From Rhizobium lusitanum (GTDB lineage: Bacteria; Pseudomonadota; Alphaproteobacteria; Rhizobiales; Rhizobiaceae): DNA of 64,000 bases. Position numbers and translations under genes: made by a program. Under the pieces are notes generated by a model that saw only the letters and a program-made list of their open reading frames with translations, was not told the DNA's origin and did no database searches. The stretch spans positions 1,054,001 through 1,118,000 of the forward strand of contig NZ_CP050307.1 in assembly GCF_014189535.1 (NCBI RefSeq), read 5' to 3'. Of this stretch, positions 1 through 8,587 are shown in pieces (the first letter of the stretch is position 1; the number at the start of each line of letters is the position of its first letter).

Positions 1-427
1 GCACGGCGACCGTGATGATCGCCAGAAGAATGGCGGGCACGGAGAGAACGATATCGACCAGACGCATGATGAGCGTCTCGGTCCAGCCGCGGTAGAAAGC
101 GGCGAGCATGCCGATGACGGAGCCGAAAATTCCCGACAGCAACACGGAGGCCACCGCAACGAACAACGAGACCCGCGCGCCATAAATCAAGCGGCTGAGC
201 GTATCGCGCCCGAGTTCATCGGAGCCGATCAGATAGAGCGCGTTGCGCGCCACCGTGCCCGGCGGCTTCAACCGGCCGAGGAGATTTTGGCTGTTCGGAT
301 CGTGCGGTGCGATCAACGGAGCGAAGATTGCCATCAGCACGATCAGGACCAGGACGACGACCGAGATCACAACGCCTGTGGGTGTGCGGCGAATAAGTCT
401 TACCGATCCGGCGGCCGAAACACTCAT
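1..427 (-). CDS. Dpp/Opp-type ABC transporter permease (DppC-like), 3' end outside window
   Basis: Second membrane subunit of a peptide/nickel/opine-class importer. The gene begins at an ATG read on the minus strand at 427 and runs off the left edge, so only the first 142 codons are visible. The N-terminus has a short cytoplasmic segment, one hydrophobic helix and the typical DppC phrase APLIAPHDP, followed by GSDELGRDTLSRLIYGARVS, the hallmark preceding the permease core. Its start overlaps the stop of the upstream DppB-like gene by four bases (ATGA), indicating translational coupling. The substrate is unknown because the binding protein and ATPases lie outside the window. Confidence 0.9.
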   Translation of the reverse strand, partial: MSVSAAGSVRLIRRTPTGVVISVVVLVLIVLMAIFAPLIAPHDPNSQNLLGRLKPPGTVARNALYLIGSDELGRDTLSRLIYGARVSLFVAVASVLLSGIFGSVIGMLAAFYRGWTETLIMRLVDIVLSVPAILLAIITVAV

Positions 428-1353
428 ACCTGTCTCCCGGAGAGACGAATGCGCGGATCGATGACGCTGTATAGAACATCGGCGAGAAGATTGAGCAGAA
501 TGGCGGCGGCAGCGCCAATCAGCACGACGCCCTGCACGATCGGGAAATCCCGCGCGCTGATTGCCTGTATCGTCAACTGGCCAAGGCCCGGCCAGGCAAA
601 TACGGTCTCGATGATGATCGCGCCGGTCAGCAGGTTGGCGATTTCGAGCGCCGATATCGTCACCAGTGGCACGGCTGCGTTGCGTAGCAAATGACGTATG
701 ACGATCCGCGCCATCGATAGGCCCTTGGCGTGGCCGGTGCGGACATAGTCCTTTTCCAGCTCATCCAGAACGGCGGTGCGGGCGACACGGGCGAAGGTCG
801 CCATAGACAGAAAGCCCAAGGCGAAAGCGGGCATCAGCAGGCTTATCATACCGCTTGCACCCGACGTCGGGAGCCACCGTAGCACCACGCCGAACAGCAT
901 GATCAGAAGAATGGATGTCCAGAAAGTCGGCATCGACTGGCCGATCAGCACGAAGCTCATCAGCCAGCGCGATTCCCAGGAATGACGGCGCACGGCGATG
1001 AGAACGCCAATCGGCACGCCGAGCCCGAGTGCCACAACCAAGGCGCCCGATGCCAGCGACAATGTGTAGGGAAGGCGGCTGCCGATAATATCCAGCACCG
1101 GCATATGCTGGACATAGGACTGTCCGAGATCGAAGCGCAACAAGCCGGCCAGGAAGCGGAGATATTGGAGATAAAGCGGTTGATCGAACCCGAGGGCCGC
1201 CCTCATGATGTCGATATCGGCCCTGCTCGCATCCGGCGGCACGAGCAACAGCACAGGATCACCGGTCAGGCGTTGCAGAAAGAAGACGAGCGTCACCACG
1301 CCGAACAACGCGACGAGGGCCTGCAACAGACGCTTGGCGATGAATGCAGGCAC
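424..1353 (-). CDS. Dpp/Opp-type ABC transporter permease (DppB-like)
   Basis: First membrane subunit of the importer cut by the left edge, 309 aa, normal length. It has the DppB N-terminal helix, then TGDPVLLLVPPDAS, a GFDQPLYLQYLRFL segment, and the BPD_transp_1 core with the EAA-like loop around YVRTGHAKGLS. The C-terminus ends in the usual LYSVIDPRIR. The start is GTG at 1353. It follows the GntR gene by 45 bases on the same strand and overlaps the next permease, so regulator and transporter may be cotranscribed. Family is secure; substrate is unknown. Confidence 0.92.
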   Translation of the reverse strand: MPAFIAKRLLQALVALFGVVTLVFFLQRLTGDPVLLLVPPDASRADIDIMRAALGFDQPLYLQYLRFLAGLLRFDLGQSYVQHMPVLDIIGSRLPYTLSLASGALVVALGLGVPIGVLIAVRRHSWESRWLMSFVLIGQSMPTFWTSILLIMLFGVVLRWLPTSGASGMISLLMPAFALGFLSMATFARVARTAVLDELEKDYVRTGHAKGLSMARIVIRHLLRNAAVPLVTISALEIANLLTGAIIIETVFAWPGLGQLTIQAISARDFPIVQGVVLIGAAAAILLNLLADVLYSVIDPRIRLSGRQV

Positions 1354-1398
1354 GTCTTGCTCCCATCATTGGAGACCGCAGGAAAACTGAAGGAGGAG

Positions 1399-2184
1399 TT
1401 AGCTCATCCGCTTCGGGTTGACTTCGCTCTTGGATAAGGCGGTTGCGGGTAAATCCGCCGCCGGCGTCCTCACCTTCTTTGAAGTCGTCTGGACAACGAC
1501 AACGTCGGCTTCCAGAAACCGCGCCTGCGCGAACCGCGCGAAGGTCTCGCAGATTTCCGCCAGGCATTCGCGCGCCGCCTGCGCTCGACCCGAGCGTTTG
1601 GCATCAACAAAGGCGCTCCAATCGGCCAGCGGCAGCTTTTGACCACCACTCGCCTCGAGGAAACCGATATAACGCTCTGATTTATCCCAGAGATTTTCGA
1701 GCCAGCCGGCGATCAACGGCGCCCTCAGATGCGTCACAAGCAAATGCTTCACTTGACGCTCGTAACGCCGCGCCGGAACGATCTGCTCGTCCAGGCCGGC
1801 TGTGCGCGCGGCAGCAAAAGCCGCATGCATGTCACACAGCGTCTCCAGACGTCTGAATTCCTCAGCCGGAAGCTCGACATCCGCCAGCAGTGGCTCCAGT
1901 TGGCGACGGCCGAGGATCACCTCCCGCAGGCCAATGGCGGTAATCGGCGTAACCTTCCAGCCGCTGCGTGGCTGGGACGAGACGAAACCGGAATGCGCCA
2001 GCCGGGCAAGAGCTGCACGCACGATGCCGCGCCCCACACCATAGTCCTTGCAAATCCCGACCTCGGACAGCCGCTCGCCGGGAGCAAGCGCGCCGGACAT
2101 GATGGAATGCCTCAGTCTATCCTCGGCAATCGAGACAGCATCCGGCATGCCGGTCGGCAGGAAAGGGCTTCGAGTATCAAACAT
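1399..2184 (-). CDS. GntR-family (FCD-like) transcriptional regulator
   Basis: DNA-binding regulator of 261 aa. An N-terminal winged helix (APGERLSEVGICKDYGVGRG onward, residues about 36-60) is followed by an all-helical ligand-binding domain of FCD type with a less conserved C-terminal tail. It lies directly upstream of a Dpp-like permease pair on the same strand and probably controls that importer. A 12-bp imperfect inverted repeat sits immediately upstream (2189-2233), a likely autoregulatory site. A second ATG 12 codons in is possible, but neither start has a strong ribosome binding site. Confidence 0.85.
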   Translation of the reverse strand: MFDTRSPFLPTGMPDAVSIAEDRLRHSIMSGALAPGERLSEVGICKDYGVGRGIVRAALARLAHSGFVSSQPRSGWKVTPITAIGLREVILGRRQLEPLLADVELPAEEFRRLETLCDMHAAFAAARTAGLDEQIVPARRYERQVKHLLVTHLRAPLIAGWLENLWDKSERYIGFLEASGGQKLPLADWSAFVDAKRSGRAQAARECLAEICETFARFAQARFLEADVVVVQTTSKKVRTPAADLPATALSKSEVNPKRMS

Positions 2185-2188
2185 GAAC

Positions 2189-2233
2189 GCAAAACTAACA
2201 TCTCAGTTTAATATATTGAAGTGTCAGTTTTGC
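2189..2233. promoter_or_regulatory. Inverted repeat upstream of GntR regulator
   Basis: Arms GCAAAACTAACA (2189-2200) and TGTCAGTTTTGC (2222-2233) match at 11 of 12 positions across an AT-rich 21-base spacer. The repeat starts five bases upstream of the annotated GntR start, so it covers the promoter region. An operator for autoregulation is inferred, not shown. Confidence 0.45.
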
Positions 2234-2360
2234 GCGGACTCGCGATATTGCGGACTATTTTGCTGAGCCAGGGATCGGTTCAGGAAAAAATCGGCAGTGA
2301 AATCGACCACGCCTTCCTCCGATCGGAAGATGGTGCGGTCAAAGCCGGAAAAAAGCTGGC

Positions 2361-3173
2361 TCAGCCTTCAAGCTCGACGGCACTTCTGCTCAGCATGCGA
2401 AGGAAGTCCACATCGTCGCCGATCAGGCCGTCAATCAGCCTATCCTTGACGCAACGTCGGATCGAGGGGAGCGGATCCCGACCGCTCTGCCAGAATCTCA
2501 CAAGCCGTTCCGGCAGCGGCAGGCTCAGACGCACCGCAATCCCGGCCTCCTGGAAGGCTTCCGCGTCGGTGCGATGAAAGTAGTTCAGCTCCAGCGAAAC
2601 ACCGTCGATGCCGCCTGAACGCATGGAACTGATCATATCCACGGGGCGATGATGCAGGATCGCCTCCGTCTGCAGGCGCGGCTCGATTTCCTTCACGCGG
2701 CGCAGATCGAGATGATCGAAGGAGGAGATGGCGACATGCTTGAATGCGTCCATGTCCCGCAGCGTCCCGATCATGACATCGGCGAGCCGATCGGCGCGTT
2801 CGCGCTCTTTTATCTCGATGGCAAGGCGCGTGTCGGTCTGCTTGGCCCAGGTGATCACCTCGGCAAGCGTCGGCGCGCGGGTGCCGGCAAAGCGAGGATC
2901 GAATTTCGCACCGGCGTCCAGCGTCAGGATCTCGTCGAGATCATGATCGCCGACAAAGCCCCAGCCGTCGGTGGTGCGCTCCAGCGTGCGGTCGTGCATG
3001 ACGACGATCTTGTCGTCGCGGGTCAGCATCAGATCGATTTCGCTCTCATTGGCGCCGGCATCCACGCCCTTTTGAAAGGCGAGAATGGTGTTTTCCGGAA
3101 AGTGCCGGCTGAAACCACGGTGAGCAGCAATGCGAAGCGATCCGTGACGGGCAGCGTGAAGAGACAAAGGCAC
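2361..3173 (-). CDS. Glycerophosphodiester phosphodiesterase family protein
   Basis: Hydrolyses glycerophosphodiesters, or related sugar phosphodiesters, to an alcohol and a phosphomonoester; predicted cytoplasmic. The 270-aa protein has the GDPD signature near the N-terminus: AAHRGFSRHFPENTILAF with the catalytic His-Arg and Glu-Asn, then EIDLMLTRDDKIVVMHD with metal and catalytic residues. Start is GTG at 3173, behind AAGGAG. It is the last gene of an importer operon, 40 bases after the DppC-like permease. This suggests the importer brings in a phosphodiester that this enzyme cleaves. UgpQ and agrocinopine AccF are comparable families. Confidence 0.88.
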   Translation of the reverse strand: MPLSLHAARHGSLRIAAHRGFSRHFPENTILAFQKGVDAGANESEIDLMLTRDDKIVVMHDRTLERTTDGWGFVGDHDLDEILTLDAGAKFDPRFAGTRAPTLAEVITWAKQTDTRLAIEIKERERADRLADVMIGTLRDMDAFKHVAISSFDHLDLRRVKEIEPRLQTEAILHHRPVDMISSMRSGGIDGVSLELNYFHRTDAEAFQEAGIAVRLSLPLPERLVRFWQSGRDPLPSIRRCVKDRLIDGLIGDDVDFLRMLSRSAVELEG

Positions 3174-3213
3174 GGGAATTCTCCTTGAATATGAAACGGT
3201 TATTGCTGAAAGC

Positions 3214-4101
3214 TCAGTGCAGCGTCGGATCGAGGGCGTCGCGCAGATAGTCCCCGATCAGGCTAATCGACAGCGACAGCAGGAAGATCGCGATCCCCGG
3301 CAGCATCGAAATCCACCACTCAGTCATCATGTAGTCGCGACCAGCTCCCACCATACTGCCGAGGCTGACCAGCGGCGGCTGGATGCCAAGCCCCAGGAAA
3401 CTCAGCACCGATTCCTGCAGCAGGATCTCGGGCAGGATTACGGTCAGATTGACCAGCACGACCGAGAGGATGTTCGGCAGCACATGCATGAACGCGATGC
3501 GCCCGGTGCTCGCACCATTGCGCTTTAGCGCCGCGACATAGCCGCGCTCAAGCTCCAAACCGGCCATGGTGCGGACGAGCCGGGCATAGCGCTCCCAGCC
3601 ATAGAGGCCGAGCAGCAGCATGAAGAGCCAGAGATTGTCGCCGAAGAAGGCAAGCACCGCGAGCGCGATAATCAGGAAGGGCATCGACGCCTGAAAATCC
3701 ACCGCGACCCGGATCAGCATGTCGGCAAATCCGCGACGAAAGGCTGCCAGCAGGCCAAGCGTTGTGCCAAGTGTGAGGCTGATCGCCGATGCGCCGAGCG
3801 CGATCAGCAGGCTGGTGCGAAGCCCGTAGAAGAGACGGCTCAGAATATCGCGGCCGAGTTCGTCCGTACCAAGAACGTGCCGAAGCGTACCGCCGAACAA
3901 GAGCGGCGGCACCTTGCGGGCATGAAGATCGATCTGCGCGAAGCCATAGGGCGCAAGCAGATTGGCAAAGACTGCAGCCAAGATGAAGGTGATGAGGACG
4001 ACCATGCAGATCGCGGTCATCAGATCCAGCTTGGCGCTACGCGGCGATCTCCCGGCCTTGGCCTTGGTGAGATCGTCCACGCCGGTCGCTGTATTCGCCA
4101 T
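3214..4101 (-). CDS. Dpp/Opp-type ABC transporter permease (DppC-like)
   Basis: 295-aa inner-membrane permease of a family-5 importer. After a cytoplasmic N-terminus rich in Lys/Arg, it has an N-terminal helix and the phrases NLLAPYGF and GTDELGRDILSRLFYGLRTS, then five core helices and the C-terminal YLRDALDPTLH. It is followed 40 bases later by the GDPD gene and preceded 24 bases earlier by the DppB-like partner, consistent with one operon. Intact and of normal length. Confidence 0.92.
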   Translation of the reverse strand: MANTATGVDDLTKAKAGRSPRSAKLDLMTAICMVVLITFILAAVFANLLAPYGFAQIDLHARKVPPLLFGGTLRHVLGTDELGRDILSRLFYGLRTSLLIALGASAISLTLGTTLGLLAAFRRGFADMLIRVAVDFQASMPFLIIALAVLAFFGDNLWLFMLLLGLYGWERYARLVRTMAGLELERGYVAALKRNGASTGRIAFMHVLPNILSVVLVNLTVILPEILLQESVLSFLGLGIQPPLVSLGSMVGAGRDYMMTEWWISMLPGIAIFLLSLSISLIGDYLRDALDPTLH

Positions 4102-4125
4102 GGTGATACCTTTCGAGAACGCGGC

Positions 4126-5049
4126 TCAGGCCGCCCGATGCCGCAGGCGCGGATCGGCGAGAATGTAAAGAAAGTCGATGAGCAGGTTGGCGCTCACCAT
4201 GGTGGCGGTGACGAGAATGACGATGGTCTGCACGATGTTGAGATCGCGCTGCGCCACCGAGGAGACGAGAAAGCGGCCGACGCCGGGCCAGGCATAGACG
4301 GTCTCGACCACGGCCGCCCCGCCGATCATGCCGCCGATCAGGAAGCCGAGCATGGTCAGGAGTGGCAGGGCTGCATTGGGCATAACATGCTGCCACAGCA
4401 CGGCGCGCTCGCCGATGCGCTTGGCGCGCGCCGCCAGGATATAGCGCTGCCCCAACACTTCCAGCGTGCTGGAACGGACGAAACGGGCGATGATGCCGGC
4501 ATTGTAAAGGCCGATGACCAGAACCGGCATGACCAGATGCGCTGCCGTTGACCCGCCGCCGCTCGGCAACCACCGGAGCGATACGGCGAAGAGCTGGATC
4601 AGCAGGATGGCGATGAGGAAATTCGGGAGGGAATGCATCAGCACCGCCAGCGCCATGACGAAGCGGTCGATCAGGCTGCCACGGTTTTGCGCGGCGAGAA
4701 TACCGAGCGGCACGCCAGCCCCGAATGCCACCACAAGGGCAGCTCCCATCAACTCCAACGTTGCGGGAACTTTGGAGAAAACCAGCATCAGTGCATTCTG
4801 CCCGTTCACCAGCGATGTGCCGAAATCGCCACGAAGAAGATGGCCGAGATAGGAGAAATACTGGATGTAAAGCGGCTGATCGAGGCCCCATTGCTGCCGC
4901 ATGAGCGCCACGACTTCTGGTGGCGTCTCGATCGGCAACAGCGAATGCAAGGGATCGCCGCTGACGCGCAGGATGATGAAGGTGAAGGTTATGGCGAGGA
5001 AAAGCGTGACGATGGCCCTAAGAAGGGCGCGGATGACGGCCTGGAACAT
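4126..5049 (-). CDS. Dpp/Opp-type ABC transporter permease (DppB-like)
   Basis: 307-aa permease partner of the downstream DppC-like protein. Typical features are the N-terminal helix, SGDPLHSLLPIETPPEVVAL, WGLDQPLYIQYFSYL, the core domain with AYTVVETVYAWPG-like spacing (here VVETVYAWPGVGRF), and a terminal ADPRLRHR. The ATG at 5049 has a GGGAGA ribosome binding site. It lies 11 bases after the DppF-like ATPase gene in the same operon. Confidence 0.92.
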   Translation of the reverse strand: MFQAVIRALLRAIVTLFLAITFTFIILRVSGDPLHSLLPIETPPEVVALMRQQWGLDQPLYIQYFSYLGHLLRGDFGTSLVNGQNALMLVFSKVPATLELMGAALVVAFGAGVPLGILAAQNRGSLIDRFVMALAVLMHSLPNFLIAILLIQLFAVSLRWLPSGGGSTAAHLVMPVLVIGLYNAGIIARFVRSSTLEVLGQRYILAARAKRIGERAVLWQHVMPNAALPLLTMLGFLIGGMIGGAAVVETVYAWPGVGRFLVSSVAQRDLNIVQTIVILVTATMVSANLLIDFLYILADPRLRHRAA

Positions 5050-5060
5050 CGCGGGTCTCC

Positions 5061-5927
5061 CTAGAGCGTTTCGAGAACGGTATTTGTCTGGCGCACCCTC
5101 TGCCGGCGTCCGCGCGGGACGGCAGCCAGAAGCTTCGCGGTGTAGGGATGCGCGGGGTTCGAGAAAACCTCTTCCGTGCGGCCGGTCTCCACGATCTCAC
5201 CCGCTTCCATGATCGCCACCTGGTGGGATACGTGGCGCACGACCCGCACGTCATGGCTTATGAACAGCAAGGACAGGCCGCGGGCACGCTGAAGTTCAAG
5301 CAAAAGGTTGAGAACCTGGGCCTGCACCGAAACATCGAGCGCCGAAACAGGCTCGTCGCAGAGCAGAATTTGCGGCTCGACGATCAGCGCGCGAGCAATG
5401 GCGACACGCTGGCGTTGGCCGCCGGAAAGCTGATGCGGGAATTTCTGTAAGGCCGAAGCTGGAAGGCTGACGGCCTTGAACGTCTCGGCGGCGCGATCAT
5501 GCCGGCTTGCCGGCTCGCCGATCGCATGGATTGCCAGCGTTTCCTGCATCTGGTGCCCAACGCTACGGCGCGGATCGAGCGCGCCAAGCGTATCTTGAGA
5601 AATCACCTGGAGGTGCTTCGCAAGCCCTCGCCTGTTCGGCTTCATCAGGTTGGTGAAGGATTGGCCGAACAGTTCGATGTGACCCGAGGTCGGAACCCGG
5701 TCACCGCAGAGAAGCGAGGCCAGGGTGGACTTGCCGCAGCCGGATTCCCCGACCAGACCGAGCGTCTCGCCGGGCTTCAATTCCAGGCTCACATCCTTGA
5801 TCGCGTGGAAGCCCTGGGTTCGTCGCGGCAACAGGGAGAAACCGGACGAGTAGGAGAATTGTAGGTTACGGGCGACGAGCGCGAGAGCCGCTCCATTCCC
5901 ATTCAACTGCGACCTTGTCTCAGACAT
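5061..5927 (-). CDS. Dpp/Opp-type ABC transporter ATP-binding protein (DppF-like)
   Basis: Second ATPase of the importer, 288 aa from the chosen ATG at 5927, which has GGAG upstream; a start ten codons earlier is possible. Walker A is GLVGESGCGKSTLASLLCG, the ABC signature is [15 protein letters not shown], Walker B is ILLCDEPVSALDVS, and the switch His is in FISHDVRVV. The C-terminal NPAHPYTAKLLAAVPRG is typical of the oligopeptide subclass. The start overlaps the DppD-like gene by eight bases, indicating coupled translation. Confidence 0.93.
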   Translation of the reverse strand: MSETRSQLNGNGAALALVARNLQFSYSSGFSLLPRRTQGFHAIKDVSLELKPGETLGLVGESGCGKSTLASLLCGDRVPTSGHIELFGQSFTNLMKPNRRGLAKHLQVISQDTLGALDPRRSVGHQMQETLAIHAIGEPASRHDRAAETFKAVSLPASALQKFPHQLSGGQRQRVAIARALIVEPQILLCDEPVSALDVSVQAQVLNLLLELQRARGLSLLFISHDVRVVRHVSHQVAIMEAGEIVETGRTEEVFSNPAHPYTAKLLAAVPRGRRQRVRQTNTVLETL

Positions 5928-6888
5928 CGTGGGCACTCCATGGATTGAAGCAGGCAAGCGACGACACCCCCGCGATCAAGGGCGGAACTGCGGTTGCGCA
6001 ATGCGCCTCGACGCGCGGGCATCGCGGGGAGAAGGCGCATGCGGAGGGCATTGCGTCATGCAGTTTCAGTTCACCGGGAATATCCGCCAGCTTTTCCAGC
6101 GGCGTGCCCCGCCCGGGCATCGCTTCCAGCAGCAGTCGCGTATAGGGATGGCGGGGATTGTCGTAGATGTTGTCGGTGGTGTTGAGCTCGACCAGCGATC
6201 CCGCATACATCACCGCGATGCGGTCGCAGACTTCAGAGACGAGATCGAGATCGTGGCTGATGAAGATCATCGGGATGCCGCGCTCGCGCACCGCCTTGAC
6301 GAGCAAGGCCACCACCTGCGCCTGAACGGTAACGTCGAGCGCCGTCGTCGGCTCGTCGGCGATGATCAGCCGTGGCTGCATGGCAAGCGCCGTTGCGATC
6401 ATCACGCGCTGGCACATGCCGCCGGAAAACTGCGCCGGATAGGCGTTGTAGCGCGTCTCCGGCTGTGGAATGGCCACTTCCGCCAGAAGACGCAACGCCT
6501 CGGCCTTCGCCTCGCCCGCCGACATGCCGGCGCTCATCGCCGCCTCGGCAATCTGTGAGCCGATGGTGCGCACCGGATCGAGACAGGAGACCGGCTCCTG
6601 GAAAATCAGACCGATGGACGGCAGTTTCGATCGCGCCATCGCCCCGAGTTCCGCCGCGTCATACATGGCGTCCTCGAAGGAGATGAACCCGGTGGCGCTC
6701 GCCGTCGGTCCGAGCAAGCCGGCAAGGGCGAGACAGGTCACGCTCTTGCCCGAACCGCTTTCTCCGACGATGCCGAGGATTTCACCCTCGGCAAGGTCAA
6801 AGGAGACATTGTTGACCGGATGGGACCGGCCGGTCTTGGTCCGAAACGTAACGCTCAGATTGTCGACCGAAAGAACAGGAGTGGCCAT
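5920..6888 (-). CDS. Dpp/Opp-type ABC transporter ATP-binding protein (DppD-like)
   Basis: First ATPase of the importer, 322 aa from the ATG at 6888. The open frame extends further upstream, but that extension overlaps the binding-protein gene and is not plausible. Walker A is [17 protein letters not shown], the signature is [15 protein letters not shown], Walker B is [14 protein letters not shown]. The C-terminus has the oligopeptide-family Cys-rich loop ([14 protein letters not shown]) that in relatives contributes to an iron-sulfur site. Located 10 bases behind the solute-binding protein gene. Confidence 0.93.
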   Translation of the reverse strand: MATPVLSVDNLSVTFRTKTGRSHPVNNVSFDLAEGEILGIVGESGSGKSVTCLALAGLLGPTASATGFISFEDAMYDAAELGAMARSKLPSIGLIFQEPVSCLDPVRTIGSQIAEAAMSAGMSAGEAKAEALRLLAEVAIPQPETRYNAYPAQFSGGMCQRVMIATALAMQPRLIIADEPTTALDVTVQAQVVALLVKAVRERGIPMIFISHDLDLVSEVCDRIAVMYAGSLVELNTTDNIYDNPRHPYTRLLLEAMPGRGTPLEKLADIPGELKLHDAMPSACAFSPRCPRVEAHCATAVPPLIAGVSSLACFNPWSAHDV

Positions 6889-6898
6889 TGAGAACGGC

Positions 6899-8506
6899 TC
6901 AGCTCTTCTGCTCTTCGAAGGAAAGGCTGCCAGCGCCCAGATCCATCTGGAAGGCCGGCAACGGTTGCCACTTAATCCCATTGCGGATGCCGAAGAACAC
7001 AGCGTTCTGATGAAGAACCGTTTCGGCCGGGTCTTCCCATTCGGCCAGATGCAGCATGTCGCGGAATATCTTGGCGCGGTCGGCTGGATCGACCGCCGTT
7101 TCCATTTTCGCGCCGAGGGCATCGAAATCTGCATTCTGCCAGATCTTGAACGAGTTCAGGTTACCGGCTGCTCCGAACTGGGTATAGAAGGAAATGAAGG
7201 GATCCGGGATCTGCGCCGTGCTCGACCAGTTGCCGGTTGCGCGGCTGGAGGTGCCTTCGAACAGCTTGCCGCCTTCAACGAATTTCATCTTGGCATTGAC
7301 GCCGATGGCCTGCCACATGGCGACCACGGCCTGGGTGACCGGATTTTCCGCCGCGTAGTAGTTGTTCTGCGAGCGAACTTCGATTTCCTCACCGTTATAG
7401 CCGGCATCCTTCAGAAGCTGCATGGCCTGATCCGGGTCGTATTTATAGGCCGGATAATCCTTGAGATAGACGGGGCCGTAGAGCTCGAATTGCAAGCCGT
7501 TCGGAACCCGCGTGCGGCCGTTCCAGATCGTGTCGACGATGGCCTGGCGGTCGATGGCGAGGATGAGAGCCTGGCGGACGCGCGGGTCCTTCAGCGCCGG
7601 ATTGGTCTTGTCGAAAAACAGAATGCGATGGTTCGGTACCGGGCCGCCGACGATCGCGTGGCCGGGGCTATCGGAGACGGAGGAGAGCTGATCGGGTGGA
7701 AGATCGGTGACGATATCATAGTCACCGGCAAGAAGACCGGCGATACGCGAGGAGACTTCCGGCACGATGCGCAAGGTCACGCGCTTGGCGGCGGGCTTGC
7801 CGCGGAGCGCCTGGTCGTGGGACACAAGGACCACGCTTTCGTTGGCAGTATAGCTCTCGACCTTGTAAGGGCCGGCGCCGACCGGCTTCTGGCGCCAGGT
7901 CGTCCAGTTTCCGCCATTCTTCTGCCAGGCGTCCTTGCTGATGACCGAGGCGGCATAGCATGCCAGACGCTGCAGGAAGATCGGATCCTGAAACTTGGTG
8001 ACGAAGCGCACCGTCAACGGATCGACCACCTCGACATGATCGAGGCTGGTGAAACTGGTGCGATAGGTGGGATAACCCGGCGCATCCTTGTTGAGCAGTC
8101 GCTCGGGACCAAAGGAGAAGGCCACGTCTTCGGCGGTCATTTCGCGGCCATCGTGGAAGATCACGCCGGGACGCAGCTTCATTTCCAGAACAGTCGGAGA
8201 GATCCAGGTCCAGGACGCGCCGAGATTGGGCTTCACGGAGAAATCCCCCCGCATGTCGAGAGCGAGAACCGTTTCGTGGATCGAGTAATTGTTGCGGAAA
8301 GCGACGTTACTGGCCGCGTCGACCGTCTCCTGCGAGACCGGGTTCAGCTGAACGGCGATGCGAAGCTCGGGCCTGTTGTCGCCGGCATCATCCGCAAAGG
8401 CGGGTAGCGCCGGCATCAGGGTCGAGAGGCTGGCAGCGGCCCCCATCAACAAGGTCGTGCGGCGGGTAACGACCGTATTCAGGCCGTTGAAGGTGTTCTC
8501 GGACAT
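6899..8506 (-). CDS. Family-5 extracellular solute-binding protein, Tat-type signal
   Basis: Periplasmic binding protein of the GDPD-linked importer, 535 aa from the ATG at 8506 (GGAG upstream; a start 14 codons earlier is less likely). The N-terminus has a twin-arginine segment TRRTTLLMGAAASLS followed by an Ala-rich stretch ending PAFADD, suggesting Tat export. The body matches SBP_bac_5: LRPGVIFHDGREMTAEDVAFS, and VRQALILAIDRQAIVDTIWNG. First gene of the transporter set, 81 bases after a LacI regulator. The ligand is unknown; a phosphodiester is inferred from the operon's GDPD gene. Confidence 0.9.
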   Translation of the reverse strand: MSENTFNGLNTVVTRRTTLLMGAAASLSTLMPALPAFADDAGDNRPELRIAVQLNPVSQETVDAASNVAFRNNYSIHETVLALDMRGDFSVKPNLGASWTWISPTVLEMKLRPGVIFHDGREMTAEDVAFSFGPERLLNKDAPGYPTYRTSFTSLDHVEVVDPLTVRFVTKFQDPIFLQRLACYAASVISKDAWQKNGGNWTTWRQKPVGAGPYKVESYTANESVVLVSHDQALRGKPAAKRVTLRIVPEVSSRIAGLLAGDYDIVTDLPPDQLSSVSDSPGHAIVGGPVPNHRILFFDKTNPALKDPRVRQALILAIDRQAIVDTIWNGRTRVPNGLQFELYGPVYLKDYPAYKYDPDQAMQLLKDAGYNGEEIEVRSQNNYYAAENPVTQAVVAMWQAIGVNAKMKFVEGGKLFEGTSSRATGNWSSTAQIPDPFISFYTQFGAAGNLNSFKIWQNADFDALGAKMETAVDPADRAKIFRDMLHLAEWEDPAETVLHQNAVFFGIRNGIKWQPLPAFQMDLGAGSLSFEEQKS

Positions 8507-8587
8507 CGGCAGAGTCTCCGGTTCGTGCTTGCACAAACGTTTGCGCAAAGGAAGAATGGCTACCTGCCGTGAAAAACTCTCTTCGAA

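Noticed and set aside
6470..8407. 645-codon open frame on the plus strand
   Set aside because: It lies opposite the well-supported solute-binding protein and DppD genes, has no recognisable domain, and is the usual antisense frame of GC-rich codon bias.
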